Positions 27,661-36,363 of a DNA stretch of 64,000 nucleotides are shown in pieces. The position numbers and the translations under genes were made by a program. Position 1 is the stretch's first letter. The number at the start of each line of letters is the position of its first letter. The notes under the pieces were generated by a model that saw only the letters and a list, made by a program, of their open reading frames with translations, had not been told where the DNA came from and did not search any database. Source of the stretch: DATHTC01 sp963746805 (lineage in GTDB: Bacteria; Actinomycetota; Thermoleophilia; Gaiellales; Gaiellaceae); the NCBI GenBank assembly GCA_963746805.1, contig CAVVCQ010000007.1, positions 1-64,000 on the forward strand. Direction: 5' to 3'.

Positions 27661-28016
27661 CGCCGTGGGTCGTCTCGCTCGCCGGCATCGCCGCCTCGCT
27701 CGTCCTGCTCGGCGTCGTGTTCCACCTCATCCGCAGCCGCCGCCTGCGCGAGCGGTACGCGCTCCTGTGGCTGCTCACCGGGCTCGTGCTGCTGGCGCTC
27801 TCGGCCTGGCGCGGCGGGCTGAACACGATCGCCGGCTGGGTCGGCGTCACCGGCTACCCGCCCGCGGTGCTCTTCGCGGTCGCGCTGCTCTTCGTGCTCG
27901 TCGTGCTGCTGCACTACTCGACCGTCGTCTCGCGGCTCGCCGACCAGAACACGGTGCTGGCGCAGCGGCTCGCGCTGCTCGAGGAGAAGCTTCGCCGCCG
28001 CGACGGCGACACGTAG
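27657..28016 (+). CDS. DUF2304 small membrane protein, partner of the GT2 enzyme
   Basis: 119 residues with three membrane helices (VVSLAGIAASLVLLGVVFHL; LLWLLTGLVLLALSAW; AVLFAVALLFVLVVLLHYST) and a C-terminal amphipathic helix with SRLADQNTVLAQRLALLEEK, which should form a coiled coil. The motif LRERYALLWLLTG is the DUF2304 hallmark. These proteins are commonly encoded right after DPM1-like GT2 genes; co-translation here (ATGA) supports a two-component synthase in which this protein anchors the catalytic subunit. Confidence 0.8.
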   Translation: MTPWVVSLAGIAASLVLLGVVFHLIRSRRLRERYALLWLLTGLVLLALSAWRGGLNTIAGWVGVTGYPPAVLFAVALLFVLVVLLHYSTVVSRLADQNTVLAQRLALLEEKLRRRDGDT

Positions 28017-28064
28017 CAGGGATGAGTCGCCGCGGCATTCGTGCTCGTCTCCCCGAGCCGTGGC

Positions 28065-29273
28065 TCAGAGCGGCACGGCGTCTCGGAGCAAATAGAAACT
28101 GAGCCCGAGCGCGAGCACACGTCCGAGGCGGTCCTCCTCCCAAGCCGCGAGCGAAAGCGGCCAGATCGCATACCAGGGCATGAGCCACGCGAGCGAAAGC
28201 ACGAGGAGACCGGCCGCGAGACCGAGTCGCGGTCGCCCGCGCCAGGCCTGAACGAGGAGCGCAAGATAGGCGACCCCGAAGAGAAGAGTCAGAATCGCGG
28301 CCGGGTAGCGCCATGAGAGGTCGAGCTTCGAGATCCAGAAGGGGATGCTTACTGAACTCACGCGGTCGACCTGAGCGATCGGTGCAGCCGATGCGAGCCA
28401 AGCACCCCCGAACGCCGCGCTCGCGCATGCCGCGACGAGCGCGACCCCGCCGGCGAGCCCGAACCAACCGAACAAACGCAGCCGCCCTCCGAGCGCCGCG
28501 AGCGGAAGCAAGACGAGCGGGACCGGCTTGATTGTGATCGCCAGAGCCCACAGAAAGCCACCCGCTTGCGGGCGCCCTCGACGGGCGAGCAAGAGGGCGC
28601 CAAGCACCAGCGCCATCATCAAGCCATCGTTGTGTCCGCCGCCGGCGAAATGAAGAGCGACGAGCGGACTCCAACCCACGAACACGGCGGCCAGGGCCGG
28701 GCGCTCGGCGAGGCGAGTGGCGAGCACGGCAAGCACGATCCCGGATCCCGCGGCGACGAGCCGCCATGTGAGCGCTGCGATGTCCGGATCGCTGCCGACC
28801 ACCAAGGCGTGGAGGGCTGCCAGACCGATGAAGACCGGCCCGTAGATCGCCGTGTGGTCGCGCCAGTCTCGGCCCATAAGTTGGAACGCTGGATCGTTGG
28901 GCGCGACATCCGGCCTGTCGGCGTACGGGTTGAGGCCGTGTTCGGCCACAAGTCGGCCGTAGTCCCAGTACGCGTAGACGTCCAGCGACAGCAATAGCGG
29001 TGCGGCCAGGGGAATGAGTTGGATCAGGGCCGCGATGACGAGTGCCGGCTGCGCCGAAAGCCCCGGCGTCCGGTGGAGGACGACCCCGAGGAGGTAGAGC
29101 AGCGCCGAGCCCACTATCCCGGCGATCAGCACAGCCCGCCACGCTCCCGGCGGCTCGATCGGCGACCGCTGCGCGACATCCGCGGTGCGAGCGGCGGCGA
29201 CCGCAAGGGCGAGACAGGCGGCAGTCGCGGCTCCGACCAGAAGTCGGACGTGGGGCGACGCGAGGGCCGTCAA
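28065..29273 (-). CDS. GT87-like polytopic mannosyltransferase (GT-C)
   Basis: 402 residues. Start TTG at 29273 forms a TTGA overlap with the upstream gene's stop. LLSLDVYAYWDYGRLVAEHG, then LNPYADRPDVAPNDPAF holds the early D-x-Y-x-Y-W-D-Y loop of polyprenyl-phosphate-mannose-dependent GT-C enzymes (alpha-mannosyltransferase type). TAIYGPVFIGLAALHAL and HNDGLMMALVLGALLLARRG are further family motifs, with roughly ten helices. By eye this gene and the start of the next are less GC-extreme than the rest of the window. Likely role: adding mannose or a similar sugar to a surface glycan on the outer face. Confidence 0.75.
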   Translation of the reverse strand: MTALASPHVRLLVGAATAACLALAVAAARTADVAQRSPIEPPGAWRAVLIAGIVGSALLYLLGVVLHRTPGLSAQPALVIAALIQLIPLAAPLLLSLDVYAYWDYGRLVAEHGLNPYADRPDVAPNDPAFQLMGRDWRDHTAIYGPVFIGLAALHALVVGSDPDIAALTWRLVAAGSGIVLAVLATRLAERPALAAVFVGWSPLVALHFAGGGHNDGLMMALVLGALLLARRGRPQAGGFLWALAITIKPVPLVLLPLAALGGRLRLFGWFGLAGGVALVAACASAAFGGAWLASAAPIAQVDRVSSVSIPFWISKLDLSWRYPAAILTLLFGVAYLALLVQAWRGRPRLGLAAGLLVLSLAWLMPWYAIWPLSLAAWEEDRLGRVLALGLSFYLLRDAVPL

Positions 29274-30964
29274 CCTGTCGTGACCTCAACAGGATCGCTT
29301 ATCACCACGGGGTCGCCCTGCGTCAGGTCGTCGAGCCAGTTCCCGGCGACGGCGACGCGGTAGACCCAGCGGCCGGGTTCTGGTGTCTCCTCGGAGAAGA
29401 CCGGCTCGCGCGTCTCGCCGACCGCCTGCGCCCCGAACAGCGTGCAGTAGACGGAGCCGCCTTCGTCCGTGCACGACGCGTCCTGTGGGGCGTTGACCTC
29501 GTCCTTCGGCGAGCGGAAGACGCGGTAGAACGTCTGCGCGTTCGTCGACTCGGTCGCGTTCCAGCGGAGTGTGATCCGGCGGCCGTCGGCGCTGATCGTC
29601 GGATCGAGGTCGCCGACGACGGGGATGAGCGGCTGCGACGCTTCGACTTTGAGGACGCGGATGTCGCCGCGGAGTTGTGTCGCGAGGAGCGTCACGACTG
29701 CGACGAGCGCGAAAGCTGCGCTTCCGGCGCTCACGATCGTGATCGACGCCCGTCGCGATGGAAGGCGCGTGCCGGTCTGCTCCGCGAGCCGCGCACCTAG
29801 CGTCGGGACGAGGAGCAGGAGCGAGGCAGCAAGGATGCAGAACGCCGGGAATGCCGGCATCACGTAGCGGAAGAACGAGCCATTATCGATTGAAGCGAGG
29901 CTTGAGCCTCCTTTGACGAGCACGATCGCGGCGAACCACCCGCCGACGAGGAATGCGCCCGCGAGCGTTCGGCGGCCGAGGGCGATCGCGCCGCCGATCG
30001 CGGTCAGCTCGAGCAGGCGGACGCTGAAGAACTCGCCGCGGAAGTCGCGCTCGATCCGGTGCAGCTGGCCGAAGCTCCAGTCGACGTAGCGCTCCACCGG
30101 CGCGAACACGCCGTCGACCCCGGCGGCCACCCGGAATTCGCCGCGCTCGAACAGCGGCAGGCCGCCCACGCCGCGGGCCTTCCAGATCGCGAGCACGAGC
30201 ACAGGGATCCCGAGCGCGGCCACCGCGGCTCCGAGCGCCCGCCAGCGGCGCGCGACGGCGAGCGCCACCGCGAACGCGGGGAGCGCCAGCGCCACCGAGG
30301 GCTTCACCGCCACGGCGAGACCCGCGCCGATGCCGGCCGCCGCGCCCGCCCAGGCGTCGTCCCGCTCGAGCGCCCGCGCCGTCAGCAGCGCGCCGACGAG
30401 CAGCGCCACCGTCGAGGCGAGGTCGGACATGGCCGAGAGCCCCAGTGCCTGCGGGAGGAACTGCTCGACGTACTTCGCGTGGTAGTCCTGCTCGAACAGC
30501 GGCACCGCGAGCCACGGCAGGACGACCCACAGCGCCGCGGCCGTGAGCCCGACCGCGCGGCCTGCGAGCCGGGTGCCGAGCCCGTACAACGCCAGCACCG
30601 CAGCCGGCATCAGCACGAGCACGTTGAGCAGGACGATCGCGGGCAGCCCGTCGAGGAAGCTCGGCCCCGCGACGGCGGCGATCGGCAGGAGCACGAACGG
30701 CCAGCCGAAGCCGACCGCGGTGAACGGGAGGCGGCCGTCGCCGAGCAGCCACGCGGTCGTGTACGACCACAGCTGGTCGCCGCCCTGGTAGTAGAGCCAG
30801 CCGTTGTGGCGGACGGTCAGGGCGAACGCGAGGATCGCGAGCCACTGGACGAGCACGAGCGTCCCGAGCGAGATCGCGACGCCGTGCTCGCGGAGGACGC
30901 GCGGGAGGGAGATCCGCCGGGCGGCGCCCGCGAGCTCTCCCGCGACGGCTCTAGGCGCCTGCAT
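29270..30964 (-). CDS. Polytopic GT-C-like protein with C-terminal FnIII-like domain
   Basis: 564 residues. N-terminal half: helices with ISLGTLVLVQWLAILAFALT, RHNGWLYYQGGDQLWSYTTA (the acidic loop of GT-C enzymes) and VLLNVLVLMPAAVLALYGLG. After the last helix (ASITIVSAGSAAFALVAVVT) comes a soluble tail of about 130 residues, LIPVVGDLDPTISADGRRIT, then LRWNATESTNAQTFYRVFRS, which reads like a fibronectin type III domain (W-x-T...YRVFRS...YRV). A membrane glycosyltransferase with an extracytoplasmic beta-sandwich that may hold the growing glycan or the wall is my reading. ATG 30964 overlaps the end of the GDP-fucose synthase-like gene by 14 bp. Confidence 0.65.
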   Translation of the reverse strand: MQAPRAVAGELAGAARRISLPRVLREHGVAISLGTLVLVQWLAILAFALTVRHNGWLYYQGGDQLWSYTTAWLLGDGRLPFTAVGFGWPFVLLPIAAVAGPSFLDGLPAIVLLNVLVLMPAAVLALYGLGTRLAGRAVGLTAAALWVVLPWLAVPLFEQDYHAKYVEQFLPQALGLSAMSDLASTVALLVGALLTARALERDDAWAGAAAGIGAGLAVAVKPSVALALPAFAVALAVARRWRALGAAVAALGIPVLVLAIWKARGVGGLPLFERGEFRVAAGVDGVFAPVERYVDWSFGQLHRIERDFRGEFFSVRLLELTAIGGAIALGRRTLAGAFLVGGWFAAIVLVKGGSSLASIDNGSFFRYVMPAFPAFCILAASLLLLVPTLGARLAEQTGTRLPSRRASITIVSAGSAAFALVAVVTLLATQLRGDIRVLKVEASQPLIPVVGDLDPTISADGRRITLRWNATESTNAQTFYRVFRSPKDEVNAPQDASCTDEGGSVYCTLFGAQAVGETREPVFSEETPEPGRWVYRVAVAGNWLDDLTQGDPVVISDPVEVTTG

Positions 30965-31886
30965 GCACCGGGGCGTGTGCCCGGTACCACGCGATCGTGC
31001 GCTCGAGCCCGTCGCGGAAGCCCGTCCGCGCCCGGAACCCGAACAGCGCCTCCGCGCGGGACACGTCCAGCTGTCGGCGCGGCTGCCCGTTCGGCTTCGT
31101 CGCGTCCCAGACGATCTCGCCGGAGAAGGCGGTGAGCTCCGCCACGGTCTGCGCGAGGTCGCGGATCGAGATCTCGACCCCGGAGCCGAGGTTGACGGGC
31201 TCCGGCTCGTCGTAGCGCTGCGCCGCGAGCCAGATCCCGTCGGCGGCGTCCTCGACGTAGAGGAACTCGCGGGTCGGCGACCCGTCGCCCCAGAGCACGA
31301 TCTCGCCCTCGCCGCGCTCCCGCGCCTCGAGCATCTTGCGGATCAGCGCGGGGATGACGTGCGAGGTCTCGAGGTCGAAGTTGTCGCCGGGCCCGTAGAG
31401 GTTGACCGGGAGCAGGTGGATCGCGTGCATCCCGTACTGCTCGCGGTAGGTCTGCGCGCCGACGAGGATCGACTTCTTCGCGATGCCGTAGGGCGCGTTC
31501 GTCTCCTCCGGGTACCCGTTCCAGAGATCCTCCTCGCGGAACGGGACGGGCGTGAACTTCGGGTACTCGCAGATCGTCCCGAGCGTGACCACCTTCGCCG
31601 TGCCGTGGAGGCGCGCGAGCTCGAGCACGTGCGCGCCCATCATCAGGTTCGCGTACCAGTAGCGGCCCGGGTTGTCGCGGTTGGCACCGATCCCGCCGAC
31701 CTCGGCCGCGAGATGGATCACGAGCTCCGGCCGCACGTCGGCGAAGAGCCGCTCGGCGTCGTCCCAGCGGGTCAGGTCGTAGTCGCGCTTCCGGGCCACG
31801 ACCGGCTCGACGCCGTCGGCGCGCATGCGCTCGACGAGGTGCGAGCCCAGGAACCCGCCCCCGCCGGTGACGAGGATTTGGGTCAC
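30951..31886 (-). CDS. GDP-L-fucose synthase-like SDR (WcaG type)
   Basis: 311 residues; GTG at 31886 overlaps the previous stop (GTGA). QILVTGGGGFLGSHLVERMR binds the dinucleotide; VIHLAAEVGGIGANRDNPGR is the diagnostic GDP-fucose synthase segment; LGTICEYPKFTPVPFREEDL, PYGIAKKSILVGAQTYREQY (catalytic Tyr/Lys) and LLPVNLYGPGDNFDLETSHV complete the match. The family epimerises C3 and C5 of GDP-4-keto-6-deoxymannose and reduces C4 with NADPH. The dehydratase gene directly upstream, and the GDP-mannose dehydratase at 36.4 kb, could provide its substrate. Frame intact. Confidence 0.85.
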   Translation of the reverse strand: MTQILVTGGGGFLGSHLVERMRADGVEPVVARKRDYDLTRWDDAERLFADVRPELVIHLAAEVGGIGANRDNPGRYWYANLMMGAHVLELARLHGTAKVVTLGTICEYPKFTPVPFREEDLWNGYPEETNAPYGIAKKSILVGAQTYREQYGMHAIHLLPVNLYGPGDNFDLETSHVIPALIRKMLEARERGEGEIVLWGDGSPTREFLYVEDAADGIWLAAQRYDEPEPVNLGSGVEISIRDLAQTVAELTAFSGEIVWDATKPNGQPRRQLDVSRAEALFGFRARTGFRDGLERTIAWYRAHAPVHAGA

Positions 31887-33058
31887 GCGGGCTGGGTCTC
31901 GCCGTGCGTCTTGACCGTCGGGTGCGTCCCGCCCAGCCAGTCGACGCGGCCGACCCACTTGTCCCGGTGCTCGGCGTACCAGCGGATGGTGTGGGCGATG
32001 CCCTCCTCCCACGAGACCTTGGGCGTCCAGCCCGTCTCGCGCTCGAGCTTCTCGTAGCCGACCCGGAGCGCCATCACGTCGCTCGAGCCGGGACGGAAGC
32101 GGGCCTGCGTCTGCACGATCTCGCGCGAGTCGACGGGCCAGTAGCCGAGCTCGGCGCCGACGCGGAAGATCAGGTCGGCCCAGTCGGCCATCGAGATGTT
32201 CTCGCCCTGCCCGTAGACGTAGTGCTCGCCGGGGACGCCGTGGGCGGCGACGGTGAGGTGGCCGCGGACGCCGTCGGTGCAGAAGCAGAAGTCGCGCAGC
32301 GGGTCGAGCGCGCCGAGCTCCACCTCCGGGCGCTCCAGCGCCTGGGTGATGATCGTCCCGGTGACGTAGCGCGGGTTCTGGCGCGGCCCGTAGTTGTTGA
32401 ACATGCGGGTGACGATCCCGGGGACGCCGTACGCGTCGTGGTAGTTCAGCGTGAGAAAGTCGGCTGCGACTTTTGCGGTGGCGTAGATCGACTTCGGGTT
32501 GATCGGCGACTTCTCGTGGAGGATGAGCGCGCCCTCGTCGTCGAAGTCGTGGTGGTGCGCCACGGACTCGCGGACGTTGCCGTACTCCTCCGAGGTGCCG
32601 GCGGTGTCGAACTTCTCGAGCTCGAGGCCGCTGTCGACGATCGACTGCAGCAGGTTCAGCGTCCCGACCGTGTTCGTCATCACGGTCTCGTACGGCCGAT
32701 GCCACGACTCGCCGACGTGCGCCTGGGCGCCGAGGTGGAAGACGTAGGGCTTGTCCGGCGCCTCGAGCAGGTCCTGCCGCACGAGCAGGTCGATCGAGTG
32801 CTTGTCGGTGAGGTCGGCGAAATGGACCTTCAGCTGCCCGCGCAGGTGCGCGATGTTGTTCAGCGCGCCGCTCGACGTGGCCCGGACGAACGCGTGCACC
32901 CGCGCGCCGAGGTGGACGAGCGCCTCGGTCAGGTGCGAGCCCATGAAGCCGTCGGCGCCGGTCACGAGCACCGTGCGGCCCTCGTAGATCGCGCCGTAGT
33001 CGCGCTTCAGCTCCTCCAGCGCGGTTTCGGTCCAGAGGGTGGTCGTGTCGTTCGGCAT
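31883..33058 (-). CDS. NDP-sugar 4,6-dehydratase, GDP-mannose 4,6-dehydratase-like (second copy type)
   Basis: 391 residues, intact. GRTVLVTGADGFMGSHLTEA; YVFHLGAQAHVGESWHRPYE; KFDTAGTSEEYGNVRESVAH; NPKSIYATAKVAADFLTLNY (Tyr/Lys); and GIVTRMFNNYGPRQNPRYVT. The T-S-E-E-Y-G string replaces the usual S-S-E-x-x/D-E-x pattern with Ser/Thr-Glu-Glu, still consistent with dehydratase active sites. It is clearly distinct from the GMD at 36.4 kb, so it either makes a different deoxysugar or is a parallel route. It is translationally coupled to the GDP-fucose synthase-like gene. A ribosome site (AGAGGAG) and a TAGCCT box (33092-33087, minus) suggest a short-leader transcript. Confidence 0.75.
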   Translation of the reverse strand: MPNDTTTLWTETALEELKRDYGAIYEGRTVLVTGADGFMGSHLTEALVHLGARVHAFVRATSSGALNNIAHLRGQLKVHFADLTDKHSIDLLVRQDLLEAPDKPYVFHLGAQAHVGESWHRPYETVMTNTVGTLNLLQSIVDSGLELEKFDTAGTSEEYGNVRESVAHHHDFDDEGALILHEKSPINPKSIYATAKVAADFLTLNYHDAYGVPGIVTRMFNNYGPRQNPRYVTGTIITQALERPEVELGALDPLRDFCFCTDGVRGHLTVAAHGVPGEHYVYGQGENISMADWADLIFRVGAELGYWPVDSREIVQTQARFRPGSSDVMALRVGYEKLERETGWTPKVSWEEGIAHTIRWYAEHRDKWVGRVDWLGGTHPTVKTHGETQPA

Positions 33059-33064
33059 GCCTCG

Positions 33065-33070
33065 TAAGCT
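33065..33070 (+). promoter_or_regulatory. -10 box TAAGCT, leaderless promoter
   Basis: TAAGCT with 9 nt to the TTG at 33080 of the flippase gene. The divergent dehydratase starts at 33058, only 21 bp away from that TTG. Confidence 0.4.
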
Positions 33071-33079
33071 CCTCTCAGG

Positions 33080-34536
33080 TTGAGCAAGGCTATCGCGCCG
33101 AGCCCGCAATCGGTCGCCCGCAGCGGACTCCTTACAGGACTCTCACTCGCAGCGGTCACGGGGCTCGCGGCGGCCGTCGGCGTGGTCGTCGCGCGGGAGT
33201 TCGGGCGTTCCGCGGAGACGGACGGGTTCTTCGCCGCGTACGGCGTCTTCGTCGTCCTCTCGATCGTCGCGGGGTCGGTGCGGGTGATCGCGCAGCCGCC
33301 GCTCGCGCGGGCCCGGCTCGACGGCGCGCTGGGGCACGAGGCGTCGGCGTGGGCCGCGGCGCTGGCGGTCGCGACGCTGCCGCTCGTCCTCGCCTCGCTG
33401 CTGTTCGCCGGGCCGATCGGCGACGCGCTCACCGGATCGCTGCCGCCCGAAGCGGCCGACGTCGCCTCGGAGACGCTGGTGTGGCTCGTGCCCGCGGCGG
33501 TGCTCCAGCTCTTCGCGGCCCTCTGCGCGGGCATCCTCGCAGCGCTCGACGACTACGGGACGGCCGCGACCGGCTACGTCGTCGGGAGCCTCGCCGGGCT
33601 GGCGCTGATCCTGACGCGCGTCGGCGAGGACGGGATCGTCGCGGTGGCCTGGGGCGCGGCGCTGAACGGGGCGGTCGCGGTCGCGATCCCGGCCGCGCGG
33701 CTCGCGTGGCGGCGTCGTCCGCGCCGGCCGGCGGCGGGCGTCGGGTCTCGACTCGTCCTGCTCGCTGCGCGGCTCGGTGCTGCCGCTCGTGCTGCAGGCG
33801 CTCTACCTCGTCTGCCTGCGGATGTCGACGGAGATCGGCGTCGGCGAGCTGACGACCTTCTCGTACGCCTACCTCATCGCCTCGGCGCTCGTGGCGGTGA
33901 CCGCCACCTCGCTCGGCCTCGTCACGTCGGTGCCCCTGGCGCGGGCCGGGCTCGACGACGACGCGGCCGCACGGCACGTCGTCGGCTCGTCGTGGCTCTC
34001 GCTCGCGCTTGGTGGCCGGCGCCGCCGGGATCTTCGCCGTCGCGGGGGATGCGCTCGTCCGGCTCGTGCTCGGGGACGCGTACGAGGGCGGTGGGATCGG
34101 CGCGCTCGTCGTCGCCCTGTCGCCGTGGGCGGTGGCCTCGATCGGCGTGACGCTGACGTATCCGCTCGTGTTCGTCCGCGGCCGGCCGCGGCGGGTCGTC
34201 CGCCTCGCCCTCGGCGTCCTGCTGCTGCACCCGTTCGTCGTCTGGCTCGGCCGCGAGGCGCTCGGGCTGGACGGCGTGGCGCTCGCGCTCGCGGCCTCGA
34301 CGGCGCTCCTCCTCGCGGGGCTGCTCTGGAACCTCGGGATCCTCGCCGCCGCCGTGCGCGGGCTCGTGCTCGCGGCGGCGACCGTCGGGGCGCTGGCGCT
34401 GCTCGCGTTCGCTCCGGCAGCCCTGCTCGCGCCGGAGATCGCCGCCGCCTCGCTCGTCGCCTACGCGGCCCTGCTCGTGCTCGTGCGGCCGACGGGGCTG
34501 CGCCAGGCGTGGGCGTACCTGCGCGCCCTGCGCTAG
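33080..34536 (+). CDS. MurJ/Wzx-like lipid flippase (MOP superfamily, frameshifted)
   Basis: TTG start gives SKAIAPSPQSVARSGLLTGL then SLAAVTGLAAAVGVVVAREF, the MurJ-like N-terminus, and GRSAETDGFFAAYGVFVVLS. Pairs of helices run to the end, including LTTFSYAYLIASALVAVTAT and LGLVTSVPLARAGL. Single-base shifts near 33765 and 34005 break the frame; homology continues on both sides. It is a second flippase in the window, distinct from the one at 15.4 kb, so two lipid-linked substrates probably exist. The TAG stop forms the first half of the TAGCGT -10 of the following gene. Confidence 0.75.
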
Positions 34537-34539
34537 CGT
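34534..34539 (+). promoter_or_regulatory. -10 box TAGCGT built on a stop codon
   Basis: TAGCGT begins with the flippase stop TAG and ends 9 nt before ATG 34549. Confidence 0.45.
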
Positions 34540-34548
34540 GGCCCGCCG

Positions 34549-35287
34549 ATGAGGGAGCACGTGAAGGGCGCCGTCCGCGCGGCCGGCCGCACCGGCCCGG
34601 GCCGCACGCTCGTCCACGCCGCGGTCGTCGGCGACCCGCGCGACAACCGCTTCACGACCGTCCGCTGGCTGCCGGAGCGGATCGAGGGCTTCGAGGACCT
34701 GCTGTTCCTCTTCTCCAGCAACCAGCTGAACCACGGCGTGATCTCGCAGGAGCTCGACGAGGCGGGCCTCCTCTACCGGCTCGCGCGCGGGCGGCGCGAC
34801 GCGACGGTGGTCGAGATCGGCCGCTTCAAGGGCGGGACGACGTTCCTGCTCGCGGCGGCGGTCGGCGAGGGCTCGCACGTCTGGTCGTACGACGTCCACG
34901 TCCCGCACGACGCGCCGTACACCGGCGCCGACCTCGACCGCGAGCTGCGCGAGACGCTCGAGCGCTACGGGCTGCAGGACCGGGTCGACCTCGTCGTCGC
35001 CGACTCGCGCACGGTCGAGCCGCCGCCGCGCGCCGTCGACCTGATCCTCATCGACGGCGACCACAGCTACGACGCCGTGCGCGCCGACTGGGAGCACTGG
35101 CGCCCGCACCTCGCGCCCGGCGCCGACGTCCTCTTCCACGACGCGCACGACACACGGCGGGCTCGGGACGTACGTCCCGGACGTGGGGCGCTTCGTCGCG
35201 GAGCTGGAGCGGGACGGCGACCTCGAGCGGCAGGCGAACGCCGGGGGCATCGCCCACTTCGCCTACCGGCCGGCGACCTCCGCGTAG
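34549..35287 (+). CDS. Class I SAM-dependent methyltransferase (Methyltransf_24 type, one frameshift)
   Basis: ATG 34549. ATVVEIGRFKGGTTFLLAAA is SAM motif I; VWSYDVHVPHDAPYTGADLD carries the acidic position; AVDLILIDGDHSYDAVRADW is the highly conserved D-G-D-H-x-Y motif of the Methyltransf_24 group; HLAPGADVLFHDAHDT follows. One extra base near 35155 shifts the frame; in the next frame GGLGTYVPDVGRFVAELERD runs to the TAG at 35285-35287. The group methylates small hydroxylated or sugar substrates. The last 25 bp overlap the end of the convergent GT4 gene. Confidence 0.75.
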
Positions 35288-36339
35288 GCCTCCTCGGTGA
35301 GGGCGGCCGTGCGCTCCCACGTGTAGGTCGCGGCGCGGGCCCGGCCCGCCTCCCCGAGGCTCCGCGCCAGCTCTGGGTCGCGCAGGACGCGGTCGAGCGC
35401 GCCCGCGATCGCGTCGACGTCGAGCGGGTCGACGACGAGTCCCGCATCGCCGGCGATCTCCTCCGTGGACGTCCCCGATGACGTGACGACGGGCGTGCCC
35501 TGCGCCATCGCGTCCACGACCGGCATGCCGAAGCCCTCGAGCAGGCTGGGGAAGCAGAACGCGGCGGCGCCGGCGTAGAGCGGCGGCAGGTCGTCGCCGG
35601 GGACGAAGCCGAGCAGGCGCGCGCCGGGCGGCGGGTCGAGCTCCTGGTTCCAGCCGCGGGGGCCGACGAGGACGAGCTCCGCCTCGGTGTCGAGCCGGGC
35701 ATAGGCGTCGAGCAGCCGCGGCAGGTTCTTCCGCGGCTCGAGCGTCCCGACCCAGAGGACGTACGGCCGCTCGAGCCCGTGCGCCGCCCGGACGCGCGCG
35801 ATGTCCTCGTCGGACGCAGCGGCGACGTCGGCGCCGAGCGGGACGACGCGGAGCCGTCCCGGGTCGAGCCCGGCCTCCTCGCAGTGCCGGCGCGTCGCCT
35901 CGGAGGAGCAGAGCACGAGGTCGGCGTCCCGTCGCGTCAGCTCGAGCGCCTGCCGGAAGAACCGCCGTCCCTGCCGCGAGAAGTGCTCGGGGTAGACGAG
36001 GTAGGAGAGGTCGTGGACGGTGACGACGAGCGGCGCGGTGCGCGGCGGCACGGCGACGCCGGTGGCGTGGATCACGTCCACCGGGCCCGTCGCCCGCTCC
36101 ACATGCGGGCGCCGCAGCCGGTGCCACGTCTCGTAGAGGACGTGCGGCGGCACGGGCAGGCGCCGCACGGGAACCGGCGGCCGCCAGGGCGGCTCGGGCA
36201 GGCGCCGGTGCCAGGCCGACACGCCGACGAGCTCGAGCCCGTCCCGCCCGCGCAGCCCTCGCGCCGTCTCGACGGCCGCGACCGCCGTCCCGCCGGGGAC
36301 GCGGTGCCAGAGCTGCTCCAGGGTGTACGCGACCCGCAT
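35263..36339 (-). CDS. GT4 glycosyltransferase
   Basis: 358 residues, intact. MRVAYTLEQLWHRVPGGTAV; IHATGVAVPPRTAPLVVTVH; DLSYLVYPEHFSRQGRRFFR and LVLCSSEATRRHCEEAGLDP mark the mannosyltransferase-like GT4 branch. YVLWVGTLEPRKNLPRLLDA and LEGFGMPVVDAMAQGTPVVT form the donor site; the second Glu of E-x7-E is Asp here. It probably adds mannose, rhamnose or a related sugar. It is divergent from the GMD gene with 24 bp between starts. The 3' end overlaps the methyltransferase by 25 bp. Confidence 0.85.
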   Translation of the reverse strand: MRVAYTLEQLWHRVPGGTAVAAVETARGLRGRDGLELVGVSAWHRRLPEPPWRPPVPVRRLPVPPHVLYETWHRLRRPHVERATGPVDVIHATGVAVPPRTAPLVVTVHDLSYLVYPEHFSRQGRRFFRQALELTRRDADLVLCSSEATRRHCEEAGLDPGRLRVVPLGADVAAASDEDIARVRAAHGLERPYVLWVGTLEPRKNLPRLLDAYARLDTEAELVLVGPRGWNQELDPPPGARLLGFVPGDDLPPLYAGAAAFCFPSLLEGFGMPVVDAMAQGTPVVTSSGTSTEEIAGDAGLVVDPLDVDAIAGALDRVLRDPELARSLGEAGRARAATYTWERTAALTEEAYAEVAGR

Positions 36340-36350
36340 CGGTTGCCCTC

Positions 36351-36356
36351 TATCCT
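36351..36356 (+). promoter_or_regulatory. -10 box TATCCT, leaderless promoter
   Basis: TATCCT with 7 nt to ATG 36364 of the GDP-mannose dehydratase, inside the 24-bp divergent gap. Confidence 0.5.
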
Positions 36357-36363
36357 CCGCCGG

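Noticed and set aside
28060..28076. GTGGCTCAGAGCGGCAC, resembling a fourth copy of palindromic family A
   Set aside because: The right arm is GCGGCAC rather than GCCAC and the flanks do not match; most likely chance similarity in the 3' end of the GT87-like gene.
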